Shown here: in pieces, positions 29,503 through 41,028 of the stretch
Position numbering within the stretch: the stretch's first letter is position 1
Layout of the letters: the number at the start of each line of letters is the position of its first letter
Origin: Thiohalocapsa sp.
GTDB lineage: Bacteria; Pseudomonadota; Gammaproteobacteria; Chromatiales; Chromatiaceae
Direction of reading: 5' to 3'
Length of the DNA: 64,000 nucleotides
Assembly (NCBI RefSeq): GCF_022340605.1
Contig: NZ_JAJDNQ010000027.1
Location: 54,619-118,618, forward strand
The notes under the pieces: model-generated
What the model saw: only the letters and a program-made list of their open reading frames with translations
Database searches by the model: none
Told to the model about the DNA's origin: nothing
Translations under genes and position numbers: made by a program

Positions 29503-30993
29503 TCAATTCTCCGGCGCGCGCCCGTACAACTGCACCAGGTGCTCGAGCCGGGCCGGCAGCTCTGGCGTGACCTGTTCCCAGCTAAAGCGCCAGGTCCAGT
29601 TGCCCTCCGCCGTGCCGGGGGTGTTCATGCGGTGCTCGCCGTCCAGGCTCAGCGCGTCCTGCATCGGCAGGATCGCCAGGTTGGCGCGTGAGCCGAGCGC
29701 CGTGCGGATCAGCGGCCAAGGCATGGGCTCGCCCGGCTGGCCCAGGTAGTCGTCCACCTCGGCGCGCTCAGCCTCCGGCAAGGACTGGTGCCAGCCGAGG
29801 GTGGTGTCGTTGTCGTGCGTGCCGGTGTAGACCACGGCATCGCGGCTGTGCCGGAACGGCAGATAGGGGTTGTCCGCGCCGCTGCCGAAGGCGAACTGAA
29901 GGATCTTCATGCCAGGCATGCGGTATTTCTTGCGCAACGCCGTCACCGCGTCCGTGATGATGCCGAGGTCTTCCGCCACCAGCGGCAGCCGGCCGAACTC
30001 CCGCTCCAGCCGGGCAAACAGCGCGTCACCGCCGGCGGGCACCCAGCGGCCATGGATGGCAGTCTCCTGATCGGCGGGGATCTCCCAGAACGCCTCGAAG
30101 CCACGGAAGTGATCGATGCGCACGATGTCGAACAGCGCCAGCTGCGTGCGCATACGGTCGAGCCAGAACTTGTAATCGCTCTTGGCCAGCCGGTCCCATA
30201 GGTACAGCGGGTTGCCCCAGCGCTGGCCGGTGGCGGAGAAGTAGTCCGGCGGCACGCCTGCGACGTTGCGGGTGTGGCCGTCCTCGGTGAGGTCGAAGTC
30301 CTGCGGCCGGGCCCAGACCTCGGCGCTGTCATGGGCGACAAAGATGGGCATGTCGCCGAACAGCAGCACCCCGCGCTCGGCGCAGTGATCGTGCAGCGCC
30401 TGCCACTGGCGGAAAAACACGAACTGTTCCCAGACCAGGTAGCTCACCGGCTCCGCCAGGCGCTTTCGTGCCTGCCCGAGCGCACGGGAATCGCGCGAGC
30501 GCAGCCCCTTGGGCCACTCCCACCAGGGCGCATGGCGCTCGTCGTGGATGGCCTGGAACAGCGCGTAGTCGTCCAGCCAGTAGGCGTGACGCGCGTGGAA
30601 CTCGTCCAACTCCCGGCGCGCGGCGTCGTCGGCGTGCTGCTGGAAGCCGACGTGCGCCTGGCGCAGCGCGCGGGTCCTGGCGGCCGCGCTGAAGGGTGCC
30701 GGGGGCGCCGCCTCCAGCCAGCCGGCCTGCGCCAGCGGCTCCAGCCCGATGAGCTGCGCCCAGCCGGCATGCACCGAGCTGGTCTGATACGGCGAGCCGC
30801 TCTCCTGCGGCGGCCCCACCGGCAGCATCTGCCACAGCGTGAAGCCGCAATCAGCGGCGAAGTTGACGAAGTTGTGCGCCTCCCAGCCGAGGTCGCCATT
30901 GGCGCCGGCGCCGGGCAGCGAGGTCAGGTGCAGCAGCAAACCGGCGCGGCGCCGGTCGAGGACGTCAGGGGAGGACATCGCGTCGGAGGACAT
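29503..30993 (-). CDS. malQ: 4-alpha-glucanotransferase (amylomaltase)
   Basis: MalQ transfers alpha-1,4-glucan segments between chains. The 496-residue GH77 enzyme has the expected blocks: LPVGPPQESGSPYQTSSVHAG, LFGDMPIFVAHDSA, VRIDHFRGFEAFWEIP (nucleophile Asp in RIDHFRG), LPLVAEDLGIIT (acid/base Glu) and YTGTHDNDTT. Length is typical. It sits on the minus strand 4 kb from glgC, with a low-GC island between, so it probably belonged to one glycogen cluster. Confidence 0.95.
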   Translation of the reverse strand: MSSDAMSSPDVLDRRRAGLLLHLTSLPGAGANGDLGWEAHNFVNFAADCGFTLWQMLPVGPPQESGSPYQTSSVHAGWAQLIGLEPLAQAGWLEAAPPAPFSAAARTRALRQAHVGFQQHADDAARRELDEFHARHAYWLDDYALFQAIHDERHAPWWEWPKGLRSRDSRALGQARKRLAEPVSYLVWEQFVFFRQWQALHDHCAERGVLLFGDMPIFVAHDSAEVWARPQDFDLTEDGHTRNVAGVPPDYFSATGQRWGNPLYLWDRLAKSDYKFWLDRMRTQLALFDIVRIDHFRGFEAFWEIPADQETAIHGRWVPAGGDALFARLEREFGRLPLVAEDLGIITDAVTALRKKYRMPGMKILQFAFGSGADNPYLPFRHSRDAVVYTGTHDNDTTLGWHQSLPEAERAEVDDYLGQPGEPMPWPLIRTALGSRANLAILPMQDALSLDGEHRMNTPGTAEGNWTWRFSWEQVTPELPARLEHLVQLYGRAPEN

Positions 30994-31560
30994 CAGGGAA
31001 CGTGCAAGCGATCCGGAGCAGGAGAAGCGAGGATGGTACCGGATTGCGGCGCGGGAGTTCCAAGCAGGTTCGGCGCCGACCGCAGCGCCCGCAGGAGCAT
31101 GCAGTCTAGCGACTCGGGTCTAGAGCCTGCGACCGGTCGCAACATATCGGACAGTGCGAAGTCGCCCGTCGCGTGTCCGCTTGCGACCCTTAGCTGACAT
31201 CAACATCGCGCATGGACAACTGCGCGAAGCGCGCACCGCCTTGGCCAATGCGTCTCGAAACCACCGTTAGGCGAGCGGTCCGCGACGCTTGCGGAAACAT
31301 CGGAATTCTCCTCGAGCCTGTGGGTGTCCAGCAGGCGCGGACTGGAAACGCTTAGCATCCGAAAATGCACACAAAATTTCAGCCGACCGAAAAGGCCAAT
31401 CTGCACCTTGGCATAGCGTTCATTGCCTTCCAAGCATAGGGCGTGAACAGGACCTCACCACGCTCTAGGTCTTCCTAGATGATCGCCCAAGTTCGCCATC
31501 GCAGTGGCAAACGGCTACACCATTAGCGAACGCCTTAGAGCGCGCCCGCGCACAAGGCTG
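30994..31560. other. Left edge of a lower-GC island
   Basis: About 570 bp between malQ and the orphan ORF. A minus-strand frame (31200-31433) has no family resemblance. I see nothing functional. Base composition falls towards the orphan gene. Confidence 0.4.
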
Positions 31561-33093
31561 CTACTTCCGCTTGCGCGTACTGCGTCCTTTGCGCCCGATA
31601 CTCCCGAAAACGACGCTGTAGTAAGCCCCTAAATACGCTAGATCTTTTCTCTGGGTCTGGGTCAATATTTGACACAGCCAAATTCTTGTACGGCACTGCT
31701 GCCACAAGATATCTGCATTAAGAACCAAATGACCAAAGCCAGCTCTCTCACTTTCGGAAAGCTCGCTTCTCACGATCAAGTCGATGATTCCCGCCTGTAA
31801 ACAGCGCAGTTCATGAGGCGCCATTTCCCAAAAGCTCAACGCGTAACTGCGCTCTTGCAGAGCTGTCAGTGCGATGCGGGAAGCGCTGTCGTTGCTGTGT
31901 CTAATCTCGAAAATTTGGCCTAATGGGCCGTTCCGAAAGCGGGAGGCGCCGTATGCCTTACTTACGAACTGCTCCATTTCGTCGTCTGAGTCGAACAAAT
32001 AGCGAAAAGGCTCCGGATTGCTTGCTCTATTTAGCTCTCTGACGAACGTCAATGGCTGCTGATGCTCAAGTATCATCCGCTGCAAAGTGTCCTTAAACCG
32101 ACGCCGATGCCTCTCGGGCCCCCAGTCGATGAACTCACGGGGAGCCGGGCCTAAGAAAGTTTCGAATTCGTCAAAGAAACTTTGCAAATTCTCGTTCGCA
32201 TCCCGACAGTCTAGCCACTCTATTAGCGGGAGGCTTGCCCGAATCAAAGAAAACCGCCAGGTTCCGAGGTCGTCTGCGTCTTCCAGAAGTTGTAGATAGC
32301 CTTGGGTGGTATTCTGCGGATTCTCGAGTATCTCCGTAAGGTTGGCGTTCAATACATCCGGCGCATTGAAGTCATCCAAGAAATGTGGAAATGCCTGTGC
32401 CATGACGCGGAACCGGCTGCGGAGGTCCACTAAACCGTGGCAGTCGCTCGGGTCACCAGGAACGTGTTGCAAGAGGTTCCGCACAAAATTTATCTGCTCG
32501 TTCTCGGACTCCATACGGTCTAGCGCACGGTTGATTTCGGTCATAACGAGCCGACCCGCGGAATCGAGAATGCCTCTGTTAATCAGCTCAGTTCGGGCAG
32601 CCGAGCTCTGAGACCGAGGAAACTTGCACTTGAACGTGATTCTCGAACGTTTGATCTCTTCAAGTAACGAGTCGTAGCTCTCATTGACGCGAGCTTTTGT
32701 TGCGTTGTCGGCCGCGCGAAGAGTTTCCCGAACGATGGTCGTAAAGAATTCCGAAGTGATTGGATCATCAACGCCTATGCCAACCTGAGCAGCTTTTCTG
32801 ATGGCGTACGCGGTGAGGTGATCATTTAAGATCTGATGCTCCTCAGGCGAGAGCAAGAAATAATGCCTCAATGCGTCAGTGGCTCGCACCAGGTCTTCAG
32901 CTGTTCTAAGAACCGATCGCCTGGTCGTGACGCCAGAGAATCTGACAGCGTACTTGATCAGACCCCAGGTGATGGCCCACCGATCTGTGCCGGCGAGCGA
33001 CAACACGTCGCCGGCCGAGCCGCGGGGGAACTTCGGGTATTTGCGAAGGAACTCTGCGGCGCGCTCGATTCTTCTTCTCGTCGATGTAAACAT
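31561..33093 (-). CDS. Unrecognised 510-residue protein in a low-GC island
   Basis: I do not recognise this protein. It is long, soluble and mostly helical, without a signal peptide or membrane segment, and ends in a strongly basic tail (IGRKGRSTRKRK). It is rich in Asn, Gln, Phe and Trp for this genome, and its DNA is visibly lower in GC than both neighbours, which suggests transfer. No nucleotide-binding or nuclease motif stands out. The start was set at MFTSTRRRIERAAEFLRK; the frame extends 59 codons upstream without a ribosome site. It stands next to dead toxin-antitoxin DNA, so a defence-related or mobile origin is possible but unproven. Confidence 0.65.
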   Translation of the reverse strand: MFTSTRRRIERAAEFLRKYPKFPRGSAGDVLSLAGTDRWAITWGLIKYAVRFSGVTTRRSVLRTAEDLVRATDALRHYFLLSPEEHQILNDHLTAYAIRKAAQVGIGVDDPITSEFFTTIVRETLRAADNATKARVNESYDSLLEEIKRSRITFKCKFPRSQSSAARTELINRGILDSAGRLVMTEINRALDRMESENEQINFVRNLLQHVPGDPSDCHGLVDLRSRFRVMAQAFPHFLDDFNAPDVLNANLTEILENPQNTTQGYLQLLEDADDLGTWRFSLIRASLPLIEWLDCRDANENLQSFFDEFETFLGPAPREFIDWGPERHRRRFKDTLQRMILEHQQPLTFVRELNRASNPEPFRYLFDSDDEMEQFVSKAYGASRFRNGPLGQIFEIRHSNDSASRIALTALQERSYALSFWEMAPHELRCLQAGIIDLIVRSELSESERAGFGHLVLNADILWQQCRTRIWLCQILTQTQRKDLAYLGAYYSVVFGSIGRKGRSTRKRK

Positions 33094-33299
33094 GCGGGTT
33101 GAAGTAGGGCGAGGATGGCTTGTGTCTACTCGTCGCCGACTCTTGGCGATCCTTTCTCGGCCGGTCAAGGGCCGGAAGTGGCCGGTGGCTGCCCCAAGGG
33201 AGAGTTGAGAGGCGCGCAGATGACCGCTGATTTGGGAGACAGTCCACTGAATGCACGCGGAGTTTCCCATTTCCCGGGGGACATGGTAAGCCCGGATCG

Positions 33300-33420
33300 G
33301 AGATACCGGCCTTCGAGCAAGCGCGCCAAGGTTTCTGTCAACGTCAGCACCCGCAGACTACCGATGGTCTTGCCGTACAGGTGACCAAAGTGGGTGCGAT
33401 CTCCAGTGACGAGGCACGGA
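33300..33420 (-). pseudogene. Remnant of a PIN-domain toxin (VapC-like)
   Basis: The minus strand encodes CLVTGDRTHFGHLYGKTIGS followed by LRVLTLTETLARLLEGR. This matches the C-terminal pattern of PIN-domain toxins (VTGD...HFG..YG..I..VRVLTP). The N-terminal two thirds are missing and the remnant joins directly to a broken antitoxin. Confidence 0.6.
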
Positions 33421-33636
33421 CTTGGGCCTGGAGTTCCTCGGAGACCGTGTTCTCGCGCTGAAACTCCCGGACACGCTACTCGGAATAGATCTCGACCGGG
33501 AAAGCCGCTGCCGGCTTCAGCAGGATCGCCCCTCGGGAGTTGTGTCCACCAGCAGCGGAGCATCACCGGTCAGGCGGACCGACCGTAGAACGGCACGCGG
33601 AATCGTCACCTAGCCTTTCTTTCCCAGAGTGAGCAC
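33410..33636 (-). pseudogene. Decayed AbrB/VapB-type antitoxin
   Basis: Reading from GTG at 33636 gives VLTLGKKG-stop-VTIPRAVLRS, where AbrB antitoxins have GKKGQVTIPKAVR; the expected CAG codon is TAG. The frame then breaks near TTPEG. One base over it continues GAILLKPAAAFPVEIYSE, a second stop, and RVREFQRENTVSEELQ. Two stops and one frameshift show the gene is dead. Confidence 0.7.
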
Positions 33637-33642
33637 TCCTGA

Positions 33643-34841
33643 TCATTTGAATTTCGTGGAGACATCCTCGATGGGCTGCAACGAATCCATCTCGATGATT
33701 CTAATCCTGTCCCCGGCCGCGTTTAGCGCCTTTCGGACATCGACACTGCGAATGGATTGGTCGCTGTAGGTCTTGTACGCCCAGCGCATATTCTTCAGGT
33801 CCGAGGCACTCGTCCAGACCGTGTAGTCATAATGGACTTCGTCGCCATGCTTTTCCCGAGCGGCTCCTACAGGAATATCAAATGCGTTCATAATGTGAAA
33901 GACCTGCGGCACAGTCTCCTCTGCTGTGGCAAGTTTCTCGGCGGACTGGGAGAACGCCACCGCACGCACGAACCGCGACGGCGGCGTGAAGTCGCCAGGA
34001 ATGCCGCGCATACCACTGCCTTGGCCGAACTGTGACAACTTGATCCCGCTCATTTCGATCGGAGGCACATTGGTCGTTGTCAAATTGACGTAGTTCCGGA
34101 GATTGGTGACATGCCAGTCGAAGGTCGGAGAGTTTGCCATGACGCCAAGGGGGTTGTCGTAGATCTTGAGGGTCTTGTCGACGGGCTCGATTACCACCGA
34201 GGCCCCAGTGCTGTCATGGACAACAAAGTGGCCGGGAAAGCTCTCGCCGCCGATTTCCTTGATGGGATTCGGCACCAGGACGACCTTGCCGAAATTGGCC
34301 TTGACCTCTTCGACGCTCCCAAAGTTGGCGAGCAGCCAGGTCCCGTAATCTTCAGGCGCAAGGGTTCGGGAGGCACTCTTTGGATCGGGGTCGGAGTAAC
34401 TTGCATATGCAGGAAAGTAGAACCCACCGACATACTGATCGTAGCGTTAGTAATGTCAGGATCGCTCAAAACCGGATGCTTGACAAGACAGGCGGTTACT
34501 TTAAATGCGATGTGACACTACTACCGAGCGGCTTAGTAAAGACCCTTTTCATTGACCCCGTCCACAACCACGGGCATGCCGAGTAAATTGGCGCCGACAA
34601 TTCCGTATTTAGATTTGTAGCGCATGCCCTGAGACTTGTCGGGAAGCGAGCTCGTCAACTCGGTGCCAGCCGGAACCACCACGACATCCGACTTGACGTC
34701 AAAACCAAACTCCATCGTCCGGCCGACAACAGCGCCCCCGTCCGCGGATATAAGACGTATTCCAGTGCACGCATCCACCGGAGCATTCATTACGCCAACG
34801 ATTGCACAGGTTGCCAGTAGGTTAATCGCTTGCTGCCTCAT
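33643..34841 (-). pseudogene. Choloylglycine-hydrolase-family gene interrupted by a MITE
   Basis: This was an exported Ntn-hydrolase of the choloylglycine hydrolase / linear amide C-N hydrolase family. The N-terminal part (34533-34841) has a signal peptide ending PVDA and then the nucleophile Cys25 in ACTGIRLISADGG, ending GVNEKGLY-stop. The C-terminal part (to 33643) continues VGGFYFPAYASYSDPD through to PIEDVSTKFK. A 102-bp element separates them. Removing the element plus one TA copy joins GVNEKGLY to VGGFYFP in frame and yields 364 residues. No other lesion is visible, so the insertion may be recent. Possible substrates are bile-acid amides, penicillins or acyl-homoserine lactones. Confidence 0.8.
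34435..34536. mobile_element. 102-bp MITE with inverted ends and TA duplication
   Basis: The ends are similar inverted repeats of about 30 bases: left CTGATCGTAGCGTTAGTAAT..., right (complement) CTAAGCCGCTCGGTAGTAGT... It is flanked on both sides by TA, as expected for Tc1/mariner-IS630-type transposition. It has no coding capacity and would need a transposase supplied in trans. Confidence 0.8.
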
Positions 34842-35057
34842 CGGTGCTCTCCTCTTCCAGCAGTACTGTTGATAGCTGTTGATTTCGGTAAACTAGATTT
34901 CGCTTCCAGTTGTGCCCTTCGACGCAACGTCGCGAACGGCTGGCATGCCGAGGCCAAGCAGCCGCTGAAGACAGGTGGACGGCTGAATGCGTGGCGTCGA
35001 GCGCCCAAAGCACGCAACGCCACCCGCGAACGAGGTGCCAGCTCGCCGGCCGCTTGG

Positions 35058-36329
35058 CTAGCGGACGCGATTGATCTGCTGCCCCAGCATGTCCGCCGTC
35101 ACCAGCGTGACGCCGTTGTCCGTGACATAGAAGCCGGCCGTCTCGTCGGCCTTGCGGTCGTAGCCGATGACGGTGTCCGGGGCGATGTTGCACCAGCGGT
35201 CGATGACGGCGCGCTTGATGCGGCAGTTGCGGCCGATGTCCACGTTGGGCAGCACCACGGTGTCCTGCACGTAGGAGTAGGAGTTGACCCGCACGCTGGA
35301 GAACAGCAGGGAGTGCCGCACCGTGGAGCCCGAGATGATGCAGCCGCCGGAGACCATGGAGTCCACCGCCATGCCGCGGCGCTCGTCGCTGTCGAAGACG
35401 AACTTGGCCGGTGGCAGTTGCTCCTGATAGGTCCAGATGGGCCAGTGCTCGTCGTAGAGACTGAGCGGTGGCGTCACGCCGATGAGCTCCAGGTTGGCCT
35501 CCCAGAAGGCGTCCACGGTGCCGACGTCACGCCAGTAGGCCTGCTCGCCGGACTTGGGATCGCGGAAAGGATAGGCCATCACCTGGTAGCGGCCGATGAC
35601 GTAGGGGATCAGGTCCTTGCCGAAGTCATGGCTGGAGCCGGGCTGATCGGCGTCGCGGATGAGCTGCTCGTAGAGAAAATCCCGGTTGAAGACGTAGATC
35701 CCCATGGATGCCAGCGCCATCCCCGGCTGTCCCGGCGTCGACGGCGGCTCGGCGGGCTTCTCGAGGAAGCCGCGCACGCGACCCTCGGCGTCCACATCCA
35801 TGACGCCGAACGCGCGCGCCTGCTCCACCGGCACCTCGAGGCAGCCGACGGTCATGTCCGCACCGCTCTCCACGTGGTGCGCGATCATGGTGCCGTAGTC
35901 CATCTTGTAGACGTGGTCACCGGCCAGGATCAGGACGTATTCCGGATCGTGGTTGCGGATGATGTCCAGGTTCTGAAACACGGCGTCCGCCGTGCCGGAA
36001 TACCAGGCGGTCTCGGCGATGCGCTGCTGCGCCGGCCACAGCTCGACGAACTCGCCGAACTCGCCGCGCAGGAAGCCCCAGCCCTTCTGGATGTGGCGGA
36101 TCAGCGAATGCGCCTTGTACTGCGTCAGCACGCCGATGCGACGGATGCCCGAATTGATGCAGTTGGACAGCGGGAAGTCCACGATGCGGAATTTGCCCCC
36201 GAACGGCACCGCCGGCTTGGCCCGCCAGCGGGTCAGATCCTTGAGCCGCGAGCCACGCCCCCCGGCGAGGATCAGTGCCAGCGTGTTACGGGTCAGGCGG
36301 CTGACGAAACGCGGTCCGGCATCCGGCAT
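35058..36329 (-). CDS. glgC: Glucose-1-phosphate adenylyltransferase
   Basis: GlgC makes ADP-glucose, the committed step of bacterial glycogen synthesis. The 423-residue protein shows [29 protein letters not shown] at the N-terminus, the [10 protein letters not shown] and [13 protein letters not shown] substrate-site blocks, VGCLEVP, GFLEKP and a C-terminal left-handed beta-helix ([22 protein letters not shown]). GAGGTG precedes the ATG. It is divergent from glgB across 383 bp. Confidence 0.95.
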   Translation of the reverse strand: MPDAGPRFVSRLTRNTLALILAGGRGSRLKDLTRWRAKPAVPFGGKFRIVDFPLSNCINSGIRRIGVLTQYKAHSLIRHIQKGWGFLRGEFGEFVELWPAQQRIAETAWYSGTADAVFQNLDIIRNHDPEYVLILAGDHVYKMDYGTMIAHHVESGADMTVGCLEVPVEQARAFGVMDVDAEGRVRGFLEKPAEPPSTPGQPGMALASMGIYVFNRDFLYEQLIRDADQPGSSHDFGKDLIPYVIGRYQVMAYPFRDPKSGEQAYWRDVGTVDAFWEANLELIGVTPPLSLYDEHWPIWTYQEQLPPAKFVFDSDERRGMAVDSMVSGGCIISGSTVRHSLLFSSVRVNSYSYVQDTVVLPNVDIGRNCRIKRAVIDRWCNIAPDTVIGYDRKADETAGFYVTDNGVTLVTADMLGQQINRVR

Positions 36330-36712
36330 GGGTCACCTCTTGATCAGGTGGTTTGGGGGAAAGCACCGACGTCCGCGCTGCCTCCCGGTGCGGCGCAGGC
36401 GCCCGGCCGCCCGGAGCTCCCTGAACCGACGCCACTCGTCGGTCCCCGGCTGGACATGGCGTCCCGCGCGCCACAGGAACTGTGGGAGCGGCGTCCGCGC
36501 CGCGACGAGACGCGGCCGGACCCGGCACCCTGCCCAAGACAGCCGCGCGGCAGCGGCTGTCCGCGCTGCATTCGCTGCGGCTTCCAAATGGGCCGCCCGG
36601 GGGCGGCGCGCGCGGGGCGCATGGTAACATCGCGGGTTCATACGTCAGCGTCGCGAGACCCGCGCTGAGTCCGGCCCCGAATCCTGCTGAACGATACGCC
36701 AACGGAACCCCC
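36330..36712. other. Divergent glgC-glgB promoter region
   Basis: 383 bp between outward-facing glycogen genes, presumably carrying both promoters. No convincing -35/-10 pair or operator is visible. Frames across it are shadows. Confidence 0.4.
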
Positions 36713-39073
<2,361 letters not shown>

Positions 39074-39117
39074 GCGCCTGGCCGCCGGCGTCCGCCAGCG
39101 AGCATGCCCGGGCCGCA

Positions 39118-40911
39118 ATGACGCTGTCGTCAGCGTTACGGCCGGAAGGCCAGAAGCCAGACCAGGGACGGCTGATCCGCACGCCGTGGCGCGGTGCGGC
39201 ACTGGTACCTGCAATCCTTGGGCTCGGCCTGCTGCTGTCATTAAGCGCCGCCGCCCAGCAGACACCGGTAACCGCCGCAACTGCGGTACCCGCCGAGACC
39301 GACGCGGCTACCGCAGACCGCATCCCGGAATCGCCCGAGCCAACCGCGCCGCCCAAGCCCTACGATCAACTCCCCCGCCAAGTGGCCGCGTTGCTGCCGG
39401 AGCTGGCCCTGCAGCCGAGCCAGATCAGCGCCTACGTCCGCCGCGTGGACGACCCGCAGCCGCTACTCGCCATCAACCCCGACACCCCGCGCATCCCCGC
39501 CTCCACCACCAAGCTCTTCACCGGCATCGCCGCACTGGACCTGCTGGGCTCCGACTACCAGTGGCGCACCGAGGTGCTCATCACCGGCCACGTCGTCGCC
39601 GACACCCTTGACGGCAACCTCTACATCAAAGGCTTCGGCGACCCGCTGCTCACCACCGAGGCCTATGCCGCCCTGATCCGCGCCATCCGCGAGAAGGGCA
39701 TCCGGCACATCGCCGGCGACGTCGTCTTCGACAACAGCGAGCTGGTGCCGCCGACGGCCAAGCGCGGTGACTTCGACGGCGCCGCCCACAAGAGCTACAA
39801 CGCGCTGCCGGCGGCGCTCAGCCTGAATCGGCAGGTCACCTACGTGCACCTGTACAACGACCGCGAGCGCGGCGGCGTCGGCGTCTACACCGACCCGCCG
39901 CTTAGCCACGTCGAGATCGTCAACCACGCCAAGGTCGTCCAGGCGCCATGCCGAGGTCGCTACCACCGCCTCAGCGTCGCCATCAGCGAGCCGCAGCCGC
40001 CATCCGCAGCACAACCGGCGCAGACGGCGGCGGGCGCGTCTGGCGGAGCAGGCGCCAACAGTGCCGGCGCCGGTGACATCGGCCCCGCCGAGCCACACCC
40101 TCCCGAGCCCGTGCCCATCGAGGAGCCGCCCGCCCCCAAACCATCGGCCACCGGGGGCACCGAGCTCGCCCGTCTCACCATCAACGGTACCTTTGCCAGC
40201 GAATGCCCGGACGAGACCATCCCGCGCCTCGTGCTCAACCCCGAGCAACACGCCGCCGCCGCCTTCGATGCCATCTGGCGCGGCCTCGGTGGCACCATCG
40301 AGGGTCGCATGCTCGCCGCACCGACGCCCGACGACGCCGAGGTCTTTCACATCGCCGAATCACAGCCACTCGAAGAAGTGCTGCGCACCGTCAACAAGTA
40401 CTCCGACAACCTGATGGCGCGGCTGATCTTCCTGCAGCTCGGCATCCAGCACGCCGGAGCGCCGGGCAGCAAGGAAAAGTCCCGCGACGCCATGTTTCAA
40501 TGGCTCGCCGAGCGCGGCTTCAGCTTCCCTGAGTTGGTCATCGACAACGGCGCCGGTCTCTCCCGCGACACCCGCATCGCCGCTGCCAGCATGGGCGAGC
40601 TGCTCACCTGGGCCTATCACCAGCCCTGGATGCCGGAGCTGATGGCTTCGCTCTCCATCATGGGCGTCGACGGCACCCTGGCCAAGCGCATGCGCAACGA
40701 GCCCATCGCAGGCCGCGCCCACATGAAGACCGGCACCGTCCGCGACGCGAGCTCCATCGCCGGCTACGTCCTCGACCCCGACGGCCAGCGCTGGGTCGTC
40801 GTCGTGCTGGTCAACGCCCTACCCGGCCAGACCCTCCAGGCGTGGCGCGGGCACGCTGTGCAGCATGCGTTGTTGCGGTGGGTGTTCGATGGGGCGGTGT
40901 TGCCGGAGTGA
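39118..40911 (+). CDS. dacB: D-alanyl-D-alanine carboxypeptidase/endopeptidase (PBP4)
   Basis: A 597-residue low-molecular-weight penicillin-binding protein. It has a signal/anchor near residues 25-47, the nucleophile motif S129-TTK132, YSDN as the SxN motif, and KTG near residue 538 (MKTGTVRD). It trims peptidoglycan in the periplasm. Residues roughly 290-345 are a proline/alanine/glycine-rich insertion inside the catalytic module. It follows glgB at 44 bp and is probably cotranscribed with it. Confidence 0.9.
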   Translation: MTLSSALRPEGQKPDQGRLIRTPWRGAALVPAILGLGLLLSLSAAAQQTPVTAATAVPAETDAATADRIPESPEPTAPPKPYDQLPRQVAALLPELALQPSQISAYVRRVDDPQPLLAINPDTPRIPASTTKLFTGIAALDLLGSDYQWRTEVLITGHVVADTLDGNLYIKGFGDPLLTTEAYAALIRAIREKGIRHIAGDVVFDNSELVPPTAKRGDFDGAAHKSYNALPAALSLNRQVTYVHLYNDRERGGVGVYTDPPLSHVEIVNHAKVVQAPCRGRYHRLSVAISEPQPPSAAQPAQTAAGASGGAGANSAGAGDIGPAEPHPPEPVPIEEPPAPKPSATGGTELARLTINGTFASECPDETIPRLVLNPEQHAAAAFDAIWRGLGGTIEGRMLAAPTPDDAEVFHIAESQPLEEVLRTVNKYSDNLMARLIFLQLGIQHAGAPGSKEKSRDAMFQWLAERGFSFPELVIDNGAGLSRDTRIAAASMGELLTWAYHQPWMPELMASLSIMGVDGTLAKRMRNEPIAGRAHMKTGTVRDASSIAGYVLDPDGQRWVVVVLVNALPGQTLQAWRGHAVQHALLRWVFDGAVLPE

Positions 40912-41028
40912 CGCTGACACAGTCGCCCGGCACATCGGCTGGTGGGGCATCGCCGAGGGGACGCCCGCGCCACGGTCCGGCGGGCGCGCTACACTGCGGG
41001 CCTCGCCGCCGCACGCCGACCCGCCGCC

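Noticed and set aside
31200..31433. 77-codon minus-strand frame right of malQ
   Set aside because: No ribosome site, no family resemblance, and no supporting context.
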